From: Candidatus Woesearchaeota archaeon
GTDB lineage: Archaea > Nanobdellota > Nanobdellia > Woesearchaeales > GW2011-AR4
Direction of reading: 5' to 3'
Assembly: GCA_018303645.1 (NCBI GenBank)
Contig: JAGVXR010000029.1
Coordinates: forward strand, 1 to 31,570
Length of the DNA stretch: 31,570 nucleotides
Positions 1-7,357 of the stretch are shown here, one piece after another. The translations under genes were made by a program, and so were the position numbers. Every line of letters begins with the position of its first letter. Positions within the stretch are counted from its first letter, which is position 1. The notes beneath the pieces were generated by a model, which was not told the origin of the DNA, ran no database searches, and worked only from the letters and a program-made list of their open reading frames with translations.

Positions 1-693
1 TGCGCGCAGAGCGCAGACTTTGTTATAATTCTTCTTGACATTTTCAATCCGGAGCATCTTGAAGTTGTAAAAGGGGAAATCTATGAAACCGGATTAAGAA
101 TAAACCAAAAGCCGCCGCAGGTAAAAATATCAAAAAAAATGAGAGGCGGCATTGACATTGGGCTGACTGTAAAACTGACAAAGATAAGCCCGGAAACCAT
201 AAAAACAATACTGAAGGAATTCAGGCTGGAGAATTCAAGCATTGTCATAAGGGAGGACATTACAGATGACCAGCTGATTGACGCAATAGAAGGCAACAAA
301 AAATATGTCCCTGCCATAACAGTCCTGAACAAAATAGACATGGTTGATGAAGAAGAGCTGGAAAGAGTAAAATCAATCGTAAAGCCTGACATCTGCATTT
401 CCGCAGAGCTGAAAAAAGGCACAGAGGAATTAAAGGACTTGATTTTCAAAAAGCTTGAATTCATAAGGGTTTACTGCAAGGAAGCTGGCAAGAAAGCTGA
501 CATGGGAGTTCCATTGATAATGAGGAAAAGCAACACTTTAAGGGATGTCTGCACCAAGCTCCACAAGGATTTTGTAAGCAAGTTCAGGTTTGCAAGGGTT
601 TGGGGAAAAGGCGTGAAATTCCCGGGACAGGTTATCAGAAAGCTTGAGCATGTTGTGCAGGACAATGACATTGTGGAGGTGCATGTCAGTTAA
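1..693 (+). CDS. DRG-family GTP-binding protein with C-terminal TGS domain, partial (5' end outside window)
   Basis: The frame is open from base 1 to the TAA at 691-693, so only the C-terminal 230 residues are visible; the first in-frame ATG at 139 is internal. The visible part reads as a developmentally regulated GTP-binding (DRG/Obg-HflX superfamily) protein. After the window edge comes a segment matching the family's region between G3 and G4 (ILLDIFNPE, LRINQKPPQVKI), then the G4 motif NKID (VLNKIDMVD), a G5-like SAELKKG, and a C-terminal TGS domain of about 75 residues starting at IRVYCKEAG and ending DNDIVEVHVS. The G1 P-loop lies off the left edge. DRG proteins are ribosome-associated GTPases conserved in archaea and eukaryotes. 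The gene ends 86 bases before the leader ORF and seems independent of the aromatic operon. Confidence 0.93.
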   Translation, partial: CAQSADFVIILLDIFNPEHLEVVKGEIYETGLRINQKPPQVKISKKMRGGIDIGLTVKLTKISPETIKTILKEFRLENSSIVIREDITDDQLIDAIEGNKKYVPAITVLNKIDMVDEEELERVKSIVKPDICISAELKKGTEELKDLIFKKLEFIRVYCKEAGKKADMGVPLIMRKSNTLRDVCTKLHKDFVSKFRFARVWGKGVKFPGQVIRKLEHVVQDNDIVEVHVS

Positions 694-742
694 TTTATTT
701 GCAATATTTACATAATAAGATTTATATGATTTTTCCCGCAAC

Positions 743-752
743 ATTTAAATAC
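743..752 (+). promoter_or_regulatory. TATA box of the aromatic amino acid operon
   Basis: An archaeal TATA element (ATTTAAATAC) sits in the gap after the DRG gene. With the usual spacing of about 25 bases, transcription would start near 772-775, only 5-8 bases before the ATG at 780. It is the only clear TATA-like element close upstream of the leader ORF and operon. A second AT-rich stretch (TTTATATGAT at 721-730) is a less likely alternative. The spacing is inferred from known archaeal promoters, not measured. Confidence 0.6.
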
Positions 753-779
753 CCCTCCATCTTACCCAAATGCTTGAAA

Positions 780-878
780 ATGATAAGAAAAGCTGAAAAT
801 TTGATGGCAAGGATTGGATTCGCTTTCTACAGGCTGTTTTCCAGCTTCAGGTATTTCTTTTTTTATTTTAAGCACTGA
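780..878 (+). CDS. putative Phe/Tyr-rich leader peptide (32 aa) upstream of the aromatic operon
   Basis: This short ORF begins 5-8 bases after the predicted transcription start and ends 71 bases before the DAHP synthase ATG. It encodes 32 residues, 11 of them aromatic (F14, F16, Y17, F20, F23, Y25, F26, F27, F28, Y29, F30); the end reads SSFRYFFFYFKH then TGA. Codons mix TTC, TTT, TAC and TAT, so the run is not merely poly-T. The end resembles E. coli PheM ([14 protein letters not shown]), the attenuator peptide of pheST. The operon downstream makes Phe and Tyr and includes pheS, so a peptide sensing charged tRNA-Phe/Tyr fits the context. The codons for Y25-F30 (852-869) also form a T-rich tract of the type at which archaeal RNA polymerase can terminate. 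Alternative: a chance ORF across a T-rich terminator for the upstream gene. No Shine-Dalgarno site is seen, so translation would be near-leaderless. Confidence 0.55.
   Translation: MIRKAENLMARIGFAFYRLFSSFRYFFFYFKH
858..869 (+). terminator. T-rich tract inside the leader ORF, possible conditional terminator
   Basis: Seven consecutive T, one A, then four T lie on the non-template strand within the Phe/Tyr codons of the leader ORF. Archaeal RNA polymerase is known to terminate at oligo-T tracts without a hairpin. Here the tract is downstream of the operon's TATA box, so termination would stop operon transcription. Its conditional use is inference. Confidence 0.35.
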
Positions 879-938
879 TTGGCTTCTTTATCAACAGAAC
901 GCTAATCCCATTGTCTTAACATGATAAAAAACTAATCA
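876..938 (+). promoter_or_regulatory. leader region with two mutually exclusive RNA pairings
   Basis: The segment 877-883 (GATTGGC), overlapping the leader stop codon, can pair with 901-907 (GCTAATC; 7 pairs, one G-U). Alternatively 876-882 can pair with 932-938 (CTAATCA; 7 pairs, one G-U), whose end lies just before the GGTGAG ribosome binding site at 941-946. CTAATC occurs twice, giving two competing partners for one strand. A ribosome held on the aromatic codons (852-869) would be expected to cover 876-883. Short pairings like this can arise by chance in AT-rich DNA. Confidence 0.3.
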
Positions 939-940
939 AA

Positions 941-946
941 GGTGAG
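941..946 (+). promoter_or_regulatory. Shine-Dalgarno site of DAHP synthase
   Basis: GGTGAG lies three bases before the ATG at 950 and complements the conserved 3' end of archaeal 16S rRNA (core GGTGA). It fixes the start of the gene at 950 rather than at the ATG at 962. Confidence 0.7.
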
Positions 947-949
947 AAA

Positions 950-1963
950 ATGATTGTAGTGATGAAAAAGAATGCAACTGAAAGCCAAATAGAAAGGGTA
1001 GTCGGGAAAATCAAGGAAAACGGCTTGAAAGCGCACCTGTCAAAAGGCGAGATTGTAAAGATAATAGGGATAATAGGCGATGAAAGGAAAGTCCCGGAGT
1101 CGCAGATAATGGCTTTGGAAGGTGTGGAGAAGATTATGCCCGTGCTTGCCCCCTATAAGCTTGCAAGCAGGGACTTCAAGCCCGAAAATACAATAATAAG
1201 CGTTGACGGCGTCAAAATCGGCGGCAATGATGTTGTTGTGATGGCAGGCCCCTGCTCTGTTGAAAGCAGGGAGCAGATCATAGAGACAGCAAAAGCCATA
1301 AAAAAATCAGGGGCAAAAATATTAAGAGGCGGCGCTTTCAAGCCAAGAACATCACCTTATTCTTTTCAGGGCTTGGGGGAAGAAGGGTTAAAATTGCTGA
1401 AATATGCAAAGGAGGAAACAGGCATGCCGATAATAACAGAGGTTATGGACACCAGAAACGTGCCTTTGGTGTGCAAGTACGCTGACATTCTGCAGCTTGG
1501 CGCAAGAAACATGCAGAATTATGACCTATTAAAAGAGGTTGGCAGATGCAAGCATCCTGTTCTATTAAAAAGAGGGCTTTCTGCAACAATAACTGAATGG
1601 CTTATGAGCGCAGAATACATAATGGCAGAAGGCAACCATAACATAATTTTGTGCGAGCGTGGCATAAGGACTTTTGAAACTTACACAAGAAACACTTTGG
1701 ACTTGAATGCAGTGCCTGCTGTAAAGGAGCTGACCCATTTGCCTGTTGTCGTCGACCCAAGCCACGGCACTGGAAGATACACCTTAGTCAGCCCCATGGC
1801 AAAGGCAGCAGTTGCAGCAGGAGCAGACGGGTTATTGATTGAAGTCCATCCAAACCCGGAAAAATCTGTAAGTGATGCCGACCAGACCATAAGCACAAAA
1901 AGGTTTGAAAAGCTTATGGGAGAGCTAAAGCTCATAGCAGGCGCAATAGGAAGAAGGGTGTAA
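950..1963 (+). CDS. aroF: 3-deoxy-D-arabino-heptulosonate 7-phosphate (DAHP) synthase, type I-beta with N-terminal ferredoxin-like regulatory domain
   Basis: It condenses phosphoenolpyruvate with erythrose 4-phosphate, the first step of the shikimate pathway. Residues 1-70 form the ferredoxin-like domain seen in the Thermotoga maritima enzyme (start MIVVMKKNATESQIERV, then HLSKGEIVKIIGIIGDER). In that family it closes over the barrel and mediates feedback inhibition by Tyr/Phe. The (beta/alpha)8 barrel follows from about residue 85, with MAGPCSVES, KPRTSPYSFQG, QLGARNMQN, LLKRG and DPSHGTG. The metal ligands Cys102, His272, Glu298 and Asp309 fall at the same numbers as in the Thermotoga enzyme. 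Length (337 aa) is normal for the class. No chorismate mutase domain is fused to it. First structural gene of the operon; aroB starts one base after its stop. The symbol is also written aroG in some genomes. Confidence 0.96.
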   Translation: MIVVMKKNATESQIERVVGKIKENGLKAHLSKGEIVKIIGIIGDERKVPESQIMALEGVEKIMPVLAPYKLASRDFKPENTIISVDGVKIGGNDVVVMAGPCSVESREQIIETAKAIKKSGAKILRGGAFKPRTSPYSFQGLGEEGLKLLKYAKEETGMPIITEVMDTRNVPLVCKYADILQLGARNMQNYDLLKEVGRCKHPVLLKRGLSATITEWLMSAEYIMAEGNHNIILCERGIRTFETYTRNTLDLNAVPAVKELTHLPVVVDPSHGTGRYTLVSPMAKAAVAAGADGLLIEVHPNPEKSVSDADQTISTKRFEKLMGELKLIAGAIGRRV

Positions 1964-1964
1964 A

Positions 1965-3053
1965 ATGGAAGTTGTGAAAGTTGATTTGAGGGAAGAGATT
2001 GATAATTCTTATGATATTGTCATTGGCAATGGCTTATTGGACAGTCTTGCCATGGAATTGAAAAAAGTTCCAGCAAATGAATTTGCAGTAATAACAGATT
2101 CCAATATTGCAGGAACTTATGGAAAAAAACTGATTAATAGCTTGAAGAAGGAAAATATTGACGTCCATTTAATAACATTTTCAGCAGGAGAGAAAAGCAA
2201 GAGCAGGAAAACAAAGGAAAAGATTGAAAATGAAATGCTCAGGCTTAATCTTGGCAGGGATGCCTGCATCATTGCGCTTGGAGGCGGGGTTGTTGGAGAT
2301 TTGGCGGGGTTTGTCGCGGCAACCTACATGAGAGGCATTCCATACATCCAGGTGCCAACCACTTTGCTTGCAATGGTTGACAGCTCTATAGGAGGCAAAG
2401 TTGGCGTTGACACCATTCATGCGAAAAATGCAATCGGAGCTTTTTACCAGCCAAAAAAAGTGATTATTGACTTGGACTTCCTTAACACATTGCAAAAAAA
2501 CGAGCTTTCAAACGGGTTGGCTGAGCTGATAAAGCACGCATTGATAAAAGACAGTAATTTTTTCCATTTTCTTGAGAAAAATATAGGTAAGATTCTGAAG
2601 CTTGATTCAGATGCCTTGAAGACTGCGATAAAAAGAAGCTGTGAAATCAAAGCAGATATTGTGATGCAGGATGAAAAAGAGAAAGGGATTAGAAGAATCC
2701 TCAACTATGGGCATACAATCGGGCATGCGATTGAATCTTCCTTAAATTACAGAATAAGCCACGGAAATGCGATTGCAATTGGCATGAACTATGCGGCAAA
2801 GCTCTCTGCAAAGCTTGGGCATCTGCATGAAGGCTCTGTGATAAGGCAGAATAATCTGCTGGAATATGCCGGATTGCCGCACAAGTTAAGCCACCACAAG
2901 CTAAAGCCCAGAAAGCTTCTGGAGCATGTGCAATACGACAAAAAAATAATAAACGGCAGAATAAATTTTGTGTTGCTGAATTCCATAGGCGATGCATTTG
3001 TTTCTGATGATGTTGCTATGGAAGATATTAAAAATATTCTTGAAAAAGGGTAA
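1965..3053 (+). CDS. aroB: 3-dehydroquinate synthase
   Basis: It converts DAHP to 3-dehydroquinate, the second shikimate step, using NAD and a divalent metal. The 362-residue length is typical. Visible family signatures are the NAD-binding loop ALGGGVVGDLAGFVAATYMRG (about 104-124), the segment VPTTLLAMVDSSIGGKVGVD (130-149) that binds substrate, the metal-ligand region NGLAELIKHALI (around 183-194), and the late motif NYGHTIGHAIE carrying the metal-binding histidines. This is the canonical AroB; many methanogens and haloarchaea use a different dehydroquinate route, so its presence is informative. The ATG is one base after the DAHP synthase stop, with GGGTG from that gene's end serving as ribosome binding site. 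Confidence 0.97.
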   Translation: MEVVKVDLREEIDNSYDIVIGNGLLDSLAMELKKVPANEFAVITDSNIAGTYGKKLINSLKKENIDVHLITFSAGEKSKSRKTKEKIENEMLRLNLGRDACIIALGGGVVGDLAGFVAATYMRGIPYIQVPTTLLAMVDSSIGGKVGVDTIHAKNAIGAFYQPKKVIIDLDFLNTLQKNELSNGLAELIKHALIKDSNFFHFLEKNIGKILKLDSDALKTAIKRSCEIKADIVMQDEKEKGIRRILNYGHTIGHAIESSLNYRISHGNAIAIGMNYAAKLSAKLGHLHEGSVIRQNNLLEYAGLPHKLSHHKLKPRKLLEHVQYDKKIINGRINFVLLNSIGDAFVSDDVAMEDIKNILEKG

Positions 3054-3054
3054 A

Positions 3055-4518
3055 ATGCTGGCAGCCGTAATAACAGAGCTCAAAGACATTCCAAAAGCAA
3101 AAGATGCTGATTTGGCAGAGTTAAGGCTGGATTATATAAAAAACATAAATAATGCAAAGTTAAAAAATTTAATGCAAAATTGCAGGAAGCCTGTAATTGT
3201 GACGAATAGGAAAAAATCTGAAGGCGGATTTTTTAATGGAAATGAAAATAAAAGAATTGAAACATTAAAAAATGCTCTTGAATTAGGTGCAGACTATGTT
3301 GATGTCGAATATTCTTCGGATAAAAAATCAATAAGAGATTTAATTCATAATAAAAGGAAAACCAAGATTATCGTTTCTTATCATGATTTTGAAAAAACTC
3401 CCGGTGACATCAATAAAATATATGTCAGGATAAAGAAACTGAACCCGGATTTCATAAAAATCGTCACAAATGCGCGTTCTGTCGCTGATAACTTCAGAAT
3501 ATTTGACTTAATCAGGAAAGCAAATAAAGAAAAAAGAAAAATAATTGCATTCTGCATGGGAGACTATGGAAAATTCAGCAGGATTTTGAGCATAATTTTT
3601 GGCTCGCAGATAACTTATGCATCAATCAGCAAAAGAAAAGAATCCGCAAGCGGACAATTAACAATAAACGAGATGGTTGGTCATTACAGAATAAAAAAAA
3701 TAAATAAAAACACTAAAATAGTTGGTTTGATAGGAAATCCTGTTGAGCATTCCTGGTCGCATATAATGCATAATGCCGCTTTTGATGCATTTGATATAAA
3801 TGCTGTTTATCTGAAATTCAGGGTTGACAGGCTGAAGGAATTCATTGATTACTTCAGGAAATTGAACATAATGGGCTTTGCCGTTACTGTTCCGCATAAA
3901 ATTAAGGTAATGGAATGCCTTGATGAAATAGACAGGCAGGCAAAAGAGATTGGGGCTGTTAATACAATTGTAAGCAAAAATGGCAGATTGGTTGGCTGCA
4001 ATACAGACTGCCATGGCGCGATTCGCGCTTTGAAGGCAAAAACCAGGCTTAAAAACAAAAATGCCATAGTGCTTGGAGCAGGCGGCACAGCAAGGGCGAT
4101 AGCTTATGGATTAAAAGAAGAAAAATCCAACATAATAATATTAAACAGGACAGCTGAAAAAGCGAAAAAACTTGCTGATTATTTTAATTGTGATTATGGC
4201 TCATTGGAACACTTAAAAAATATTGATTATGATATCCTCATAAATGCAACCTCTGTTGGAATGCACCCCAACATAGGCAGCTCTCCTGTCCCGCCTGATT
4301 GCATTAAAAACGGCGCTGTTGTTTTTGACGCGGTTTTTAACCCTTACAAAACGAAGCTGCTGAAAATTGCAGAGAAAAAAGGCTGCACAGTGATTCCGGG
4401 AATTGAAATGCTTATTTACGGGAACATGATGCAGTTCCGGCTCTGGACAAACAGGGATTTGCCTGAAAGCGTGATGAAAAAAATGATTGTGGTTTATGCA
4501 AAAAATGCTAGCAATTAA
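3055..4518 (+). CDS. aroDE: bifunctional 3-dehydroquinate dehydratase (type I) / shikimate 5-dehydrogenase fusion
   Basis: One uninterrupted 487-residue ORF contains two enzymes. Residues 1 to about 212 are a type I (Schiff-base) dehydroquinate dehydratase: AELRLDYI (21-28), VSYHDF with catalytic His110, DFIKIV with Schiff-base Lys135, and SGQLTINEM (199-207). Residues about 218-487 are shikimate dehydrogenase: GLIGNPVEHSWSHIMHN (substrate Ser pair), AVTVPHK with catalytic Lys282, EIGAVNTIV, NTDCHG with Asp318, the NADP loop GAGGTARA (341-348) and INATSVGMHP. Together they carry 3-dehydroquinate to shikimate. Similar fusions exist in plants and Chlamydia. A longer reading from the TTG-like/ATG site at 2992 would overlap aroB by 62 bases; the ATG at 3055, one base after the aroB stop with GGG upstream, fits the operon pattern better. 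The AroD half is AT-rich. Confidence 0.94.
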   Translation: MLAAVITELKDIPKAKDADLAELRLDYIKNINNAKLKNLMQNCRKPVIVTNRKKSEGGFFNGNENKRIETLKNALELGADYVDVEYSSDKKSIRDLIHNKRKTKIIVSYHDFEKTPGDINKIYVRIKKLNPDFIKIVTNARSVADNFRIFDLIRKANKEKRKIIAFCMGDYGKFSRILSIIFGSQITYASISKRKESASGQLTINEMVGHYRIKKINKNTKIVGLIGNPVEHSWSHIMHNAAFDAFDINAVYLKFRVDRLKEFIDYFRKLNIMGFAVTVPHKIKVMECLDEIDRQAKEIGAVNTIVSKNGRLVGCNTDCHGAIRALKAKTRLKNKNAIVLGAGGTARAIAYGLKEEKSNIIILNRTAEKAKKLADYFNCDYGSLEHLKNIDYDILINATSVGMHPNIGSSPVPPDCIKNGAVVFDAVFNPYKTKLLKIAEKKGCTVIPGIEMLIYGNMMQFRLWTNRDLPESVMKKMIVVYAKNASN

Positions 4519-5761
4519 TACCAAAAAATACGTCAAAGCTGTAATTGAGGCGCCGCCGTCAAAAAGCTATACCCAGAGGGCTTTGGTAATTGCAGCTCTT
4601 GCTAACGGCAGATCCATGATAAAAAACCCATTATTCAGCGACGACACCAGCCATATGATTTCTGCTTTGAAAGAGTTTGGAGTCAGGATAGAAAGAAAAG
4701 GCAGCAGCCTTGTTGTTTATGGAACAAACGGAAAGCTTAAGCACCCAAAAAGCAGGATTTTTGCGGGAAATGCGGGCACAACAATGCGGTTTATAACAAC
4801 CTTTGCTTCTCTTGCTGGCGGGGCTTCTGTGATAACAGGCGACAAGCGGATGCAGCAGCGTCCAATAAATGACCTGCTTGATGCGCTGCGGCAATTAGGA
4901 GTGAAAAGCGAAAGCAGCAGCGGATGCCCGCCTGTAAAGATTTACGGAGGGAATTTTATCGGAGGAGCTGCGAAATTAAAAGGCAGCATAAGCAGCCAAT
5001 ATTTATCATCAATTCTTATGGTCGCGCCATACGCCAAAAAGGATGTAACAATAAGCATTGCAGGAGATTTGGCATCAAAGCCGTATGTTGATATAACTAT
5101 AGATGTGATGAAAAATTTTGGGGTTGATATAAAAAATGCGAATTATAAAAAATTTATAATAAAAAACACCAAAAAATACAAATCTGGGAATTATGTGGTT
5201 GATGGGGATGCCTCGAGCGCGAGCTACTTCTTTGCCGCTGCTGCCGTGACAAAAGGAAGAATAATGGTAAAGAATATAAACCCTAAATCAAAACAAGGCG
5301 ATATAAAGTTTGTTGACATACTAAAAAGAATGGGGTGTGGCGTAAGGAAGGGAAACAGCTTTATCGAGGTGCAGGGGCGTGTCCTCAAAGGCATTGATGT
5401 GGATATGAATGATATGCCTGATGCTGTGCCAACGCTTGCTGTGACAAGCCTTTTTGCAGATTCAGCAACCACAATCAGAAATGTGCCTAACTTAAGGCAC
5501 AAGGAAACTGACAGGCTGAGGGCTCTGGCATTTGAGCTTAGAAAGATAGGAGCGAATGTCGAGGAAATGCAGGACGGGCTGAAGATAAAAAGAAGAAGGC
5601 TGCAAAAGGCCATTATTGAAACTTATAATGACCATAGAATGGCAATGAGCTTTGCCATAGCGGGTTTGGTTATCAATGGAGTAAGGATTAAGAACCCTTC
5701 CTGCGTCAACAAGTCATTTCCTGATTTTTGGAAAAAATTTGACGAGCTGTATAAAAAATGA
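4505..5761 (+). CDS. aroA: 5-enolpyruvylshikimate-3-phosphate (EPSP) synthase
   Basis: It transfers the enolpyruvyl group of PEP to shikimate 3-phosphate. The start at 4505 (MLAINTKKYVKAVIEAPPSKSYTQRA) puts the conserved PPSKS motif at residues 17-21, as in known homologues, and overlaps aroDE by 14 bases; an in-frame ATG at 4487 would add six residues. Signatures in order: APPSKSYTQRALVIA, GNAGTTMRF, DKRMQQRPI, SISSQYLSSILMVAPY, VDGDASSASYF, NDMPDAVPTLAV with the catalytic Asp, RHKETDRLRAL, and YNDHRMAMSFA. All 418 residues fit the two-domain fold. Its last four bases (ATGA) overlap the aroK start, which suggests translational coupling. Confidence 0.96.
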   Translation: MLAINTKKYVKAVIEAPPSKSYTQRALVIAALANGRSMIKNPLFSDDTSHMISALKEFGVRIERKGSSLVVYGTNGKLKHPKSRIFAGNAGTTMRFITTFASLAGGASVITGDKRMQQRPINDLLDALRQLGVKSESSSGCPPVKIYGGNFIGGAAKLKGSISSQYLSSILMVAPYAKKDVTISIAGDLASKPYVDITIDVMKNFGVDIKNANYKKFIIKNTKKYKSGNYVVDGDASSASYFFAAAAVTKGRIMVKNINPKSKQGDIKFVDILKRMGCGVRKGNSFIEVQGRVLKGIDVDMNDMPDAVPTLAVTSLFADSATTIRNVPNLRHKETDRLRALAFELRKIGANVEEMQDGLKIKRRRLQKAIIETYNDHRMAMSFAIAGLVINGVRIKNPSCVNKSFPDFWKKFDELYKK

Positions 5762-6267
5762 ACATCGCTTTGATAGGATTCAGGGGAACTGGCAAAACAA
5801 CCATATGCAGGCTGCTTGCCAACAAGCTTGACAGGAAGCTCATATCAACAGACGAGGAAACAGAGAAGAGAACAAAAATGAGCATAGCCCATCTTGTAAA
5901 AAAATATGGCTGGGAGAGATTCAGGGAAATTGAAGCAGATGTTATAGAAAGCATCAGCGACTTTGATGATTGTGTGTTTGACACAGGCGGCGGCATTATA
6001 ATGAGGAATGAGAACATAATCAACCTTAAAAAAAACACTTTGGTTGTGCTGCTGACTGCTGATGTAAAGACTATAACAAACAGGCTCAAAAACAAGAAAA
6101 GGCCTGCATTGACAAAAAGCAATTATCTTGACGAGATAAAGGATGTATTGAAGGAGCGCGAGGAAATGTACAGAAAAGCAGCAGACTACACTATTGACAC
6201 GTCAAGACTGGCTCCTGAAGAGGCATGTGATTTGATAATGCACTATGTGCAGATGGAGATGCAATAA
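5758..6267 (+). CDS. aroK: shikimate kinase, bacterial P-loop (NMP kinase fold) type
   Basis: It phosphorylates shikimate with ATP, the step before EPSP synthase. The 169-residue protein has a Walker A loop GFRGTGKTT at residues 7-15, the shikimate-binding Asp in STDEE, FREIEADV, the shikimate-binding DTGGGI, and the lid arginine in KRPALT. These are hallmarks of AroK/AroL of bacteria. Most archaea instead use an unrelated GHMP-family shikimate kinase of about 280 residues, which is not seen here. This points to replacement of the archaeal enzyme by a transferred bacterial-type gene. The start overlaps the aroA stop (ATGA) and aroC follows after two bases. Confidence 0.94.
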   Translation: MNIALIGFRGTGKTTICRLLANKLDRKLISTDEETEKRTKMSIAHLVKKYGWERFREIEADVIESISDFDDCVFDTGGGIIMRNENIINLKKNTLVVLLTADVKTITNRLKNKKRPALTKSNYLDEIKDVLKEREEMYRKAADYTIDTSRLAPEEACDLIMHYVQMEMQ

Positions 6268-6269
6268 AA

Positions 6270-7352
6270 ATGTCTAATTCGTTCGGAACATTGTTCAGGA
6301 TAACAACATGGGGCGAAAGCCATGGAAAGGCAATCGGAGTTGTAGTAGACGGATGCCCTGCCGGGCTTGAGCTGGGCGAAGAAGATGTGCAGAAAGAGCT
6401 TGACAAAAGGGCGCCTGGACAAAGCGAGGTAACGAGCCCGAGAAAAGAGGCTGACAAAGCGGAGATTCTTTCAGGAGTATTTGAAGGCAAAACTACAGGA
6501 ACTCCAATATCAATGGTCATCTGCAACAAAGATGCAGATTCCTCAAAATATGAAAAAATAAAGCACTTGCTGAGGCCGGGGCATGCCGACTTCACTTACC
6601 AGGCTAAATACGGTTTTAGGGATTACAGGGGCGGGGGAAGAAGCTCTGCAAGGGAAACCGCTGCAAGGGTCGCTGCCGGCGCGATTGCAAAAAAATTGCT
6701 TGCAAGGCACGGGATAACCATCATTGCTTATGTCAAAGAAATTGGCGGCATAAAAGCCGCTAAAATAGATTACAGGGAGATTTACAAAAATAATGTAAGA
6801 TGCCCTGACAAAAATGCAGCAAAAAAGATGGAGCATGCTATCCTTAAGGCTAAAAACAGCGGAGATTCTGTCGGCGGCATCTGCGAAATTATAGCATTAA
6901 ATGTCCCTGCAGGCTTGGGCAAGCCTATTTACGGCAAACTGGAATCGGATTTGGGTTCTGCAATACTGGGCATTAATGCTGTCAAGGGCGTTGAATTCGG
7001 GTCTGGATTTGAATTAGCAAGAATGAAAGGAAGCCAGTCTAATGACGAGTTCATTGTAAAAAACAATAAGATTATCACTAAAACAAATAATCATGGAGGC
7101 ATTCTTGGCGGGATTTCCACAGGCATGCCTATTATATTACGGGCAGTTGTAAAGCCGGCATCCAGCATATTAAAGAAGCAGCATACAATAAACTATAAGA
7201 CTTTGAAGCGGGAGACAATCTCAGTGGAGGGCAGGCACGATCCTGCAACTATTGTAAGGTTTCCGCCTATAGCAGAGGCTATGGCTGCGATTGTGCTGGC
7301 AGATCATATGCTGATGGCTGGCAAAATCAACCCGGATAATTTGTTGAAGTGA
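6270..7352 (+). CDS. aroC: chorismate synthase
   Basis: It eliminates phosphate from EPSP to give chorismate and requires reduced FMN. The 360 residues show the family's signatures: the N-terminal SFGTLFRITTWGESHGKAIG with the catalytic His, the segment RAPGQSEVTSPRKEAD (appearing as KRAPGQS), RPGHADFTYQAKYGFRDYRGGGRSSARET, GFELARMKGSQSNDEF, NNHGGILGGISTGMP and VEGRHDPATIVR near the end. Length is in the normal range. It begins two bases after the aroK stop, and its TGA overlaps GTGAT, which can act as the ribosome binding site of tyrA. Confidence 0.97.
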   Translation: MSNSFGTLFRITTWGESHGKAIGVVVDGCPAGLELGEEDVQKELDKRAPGQSEVTSPRKEADKAEILSGVFEGKTTGTPISMVICNKDADSSKYEKIKHLLRPGHADFTYQAKYGFRDYRGGGRSSARETAARVAAGAIAKKLLARHGITIIAYVKEIGGIKAAKIDYREIYKNNVRCPDKNAAKKMEHAILKAKNSGDSVGGICEIIALNVPAGLGKPIYGKLESDLGSAILGINAVKGVEFGSGFELARMKGSQSNDEFIVKNNKIITKTNNHGGILGGISTGMPIILRAVVKPASSILKKQHTINYKTLKRETISVEGRHDPATIVRFPPIAEAMAAIVLADHMLMAGKINPDNLLK

Positions 7353-7357
7353 TTTCT

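Noticed and set aside
770..796. Eight-codon ORF (ATG at 770) just before the aromatic-rich ORF
   Set aside because: The predicted transcription start (about 772-775) lies inside it and its codons carry no aromatic residues.
2992..3054. Longer aroDE reading starting at 2992
   Set aside because: It overlaps aroB by 62 bases and adds 21 residues with no match to the dehydratase family; the ATG at 3055 fits the spacing of the operon.
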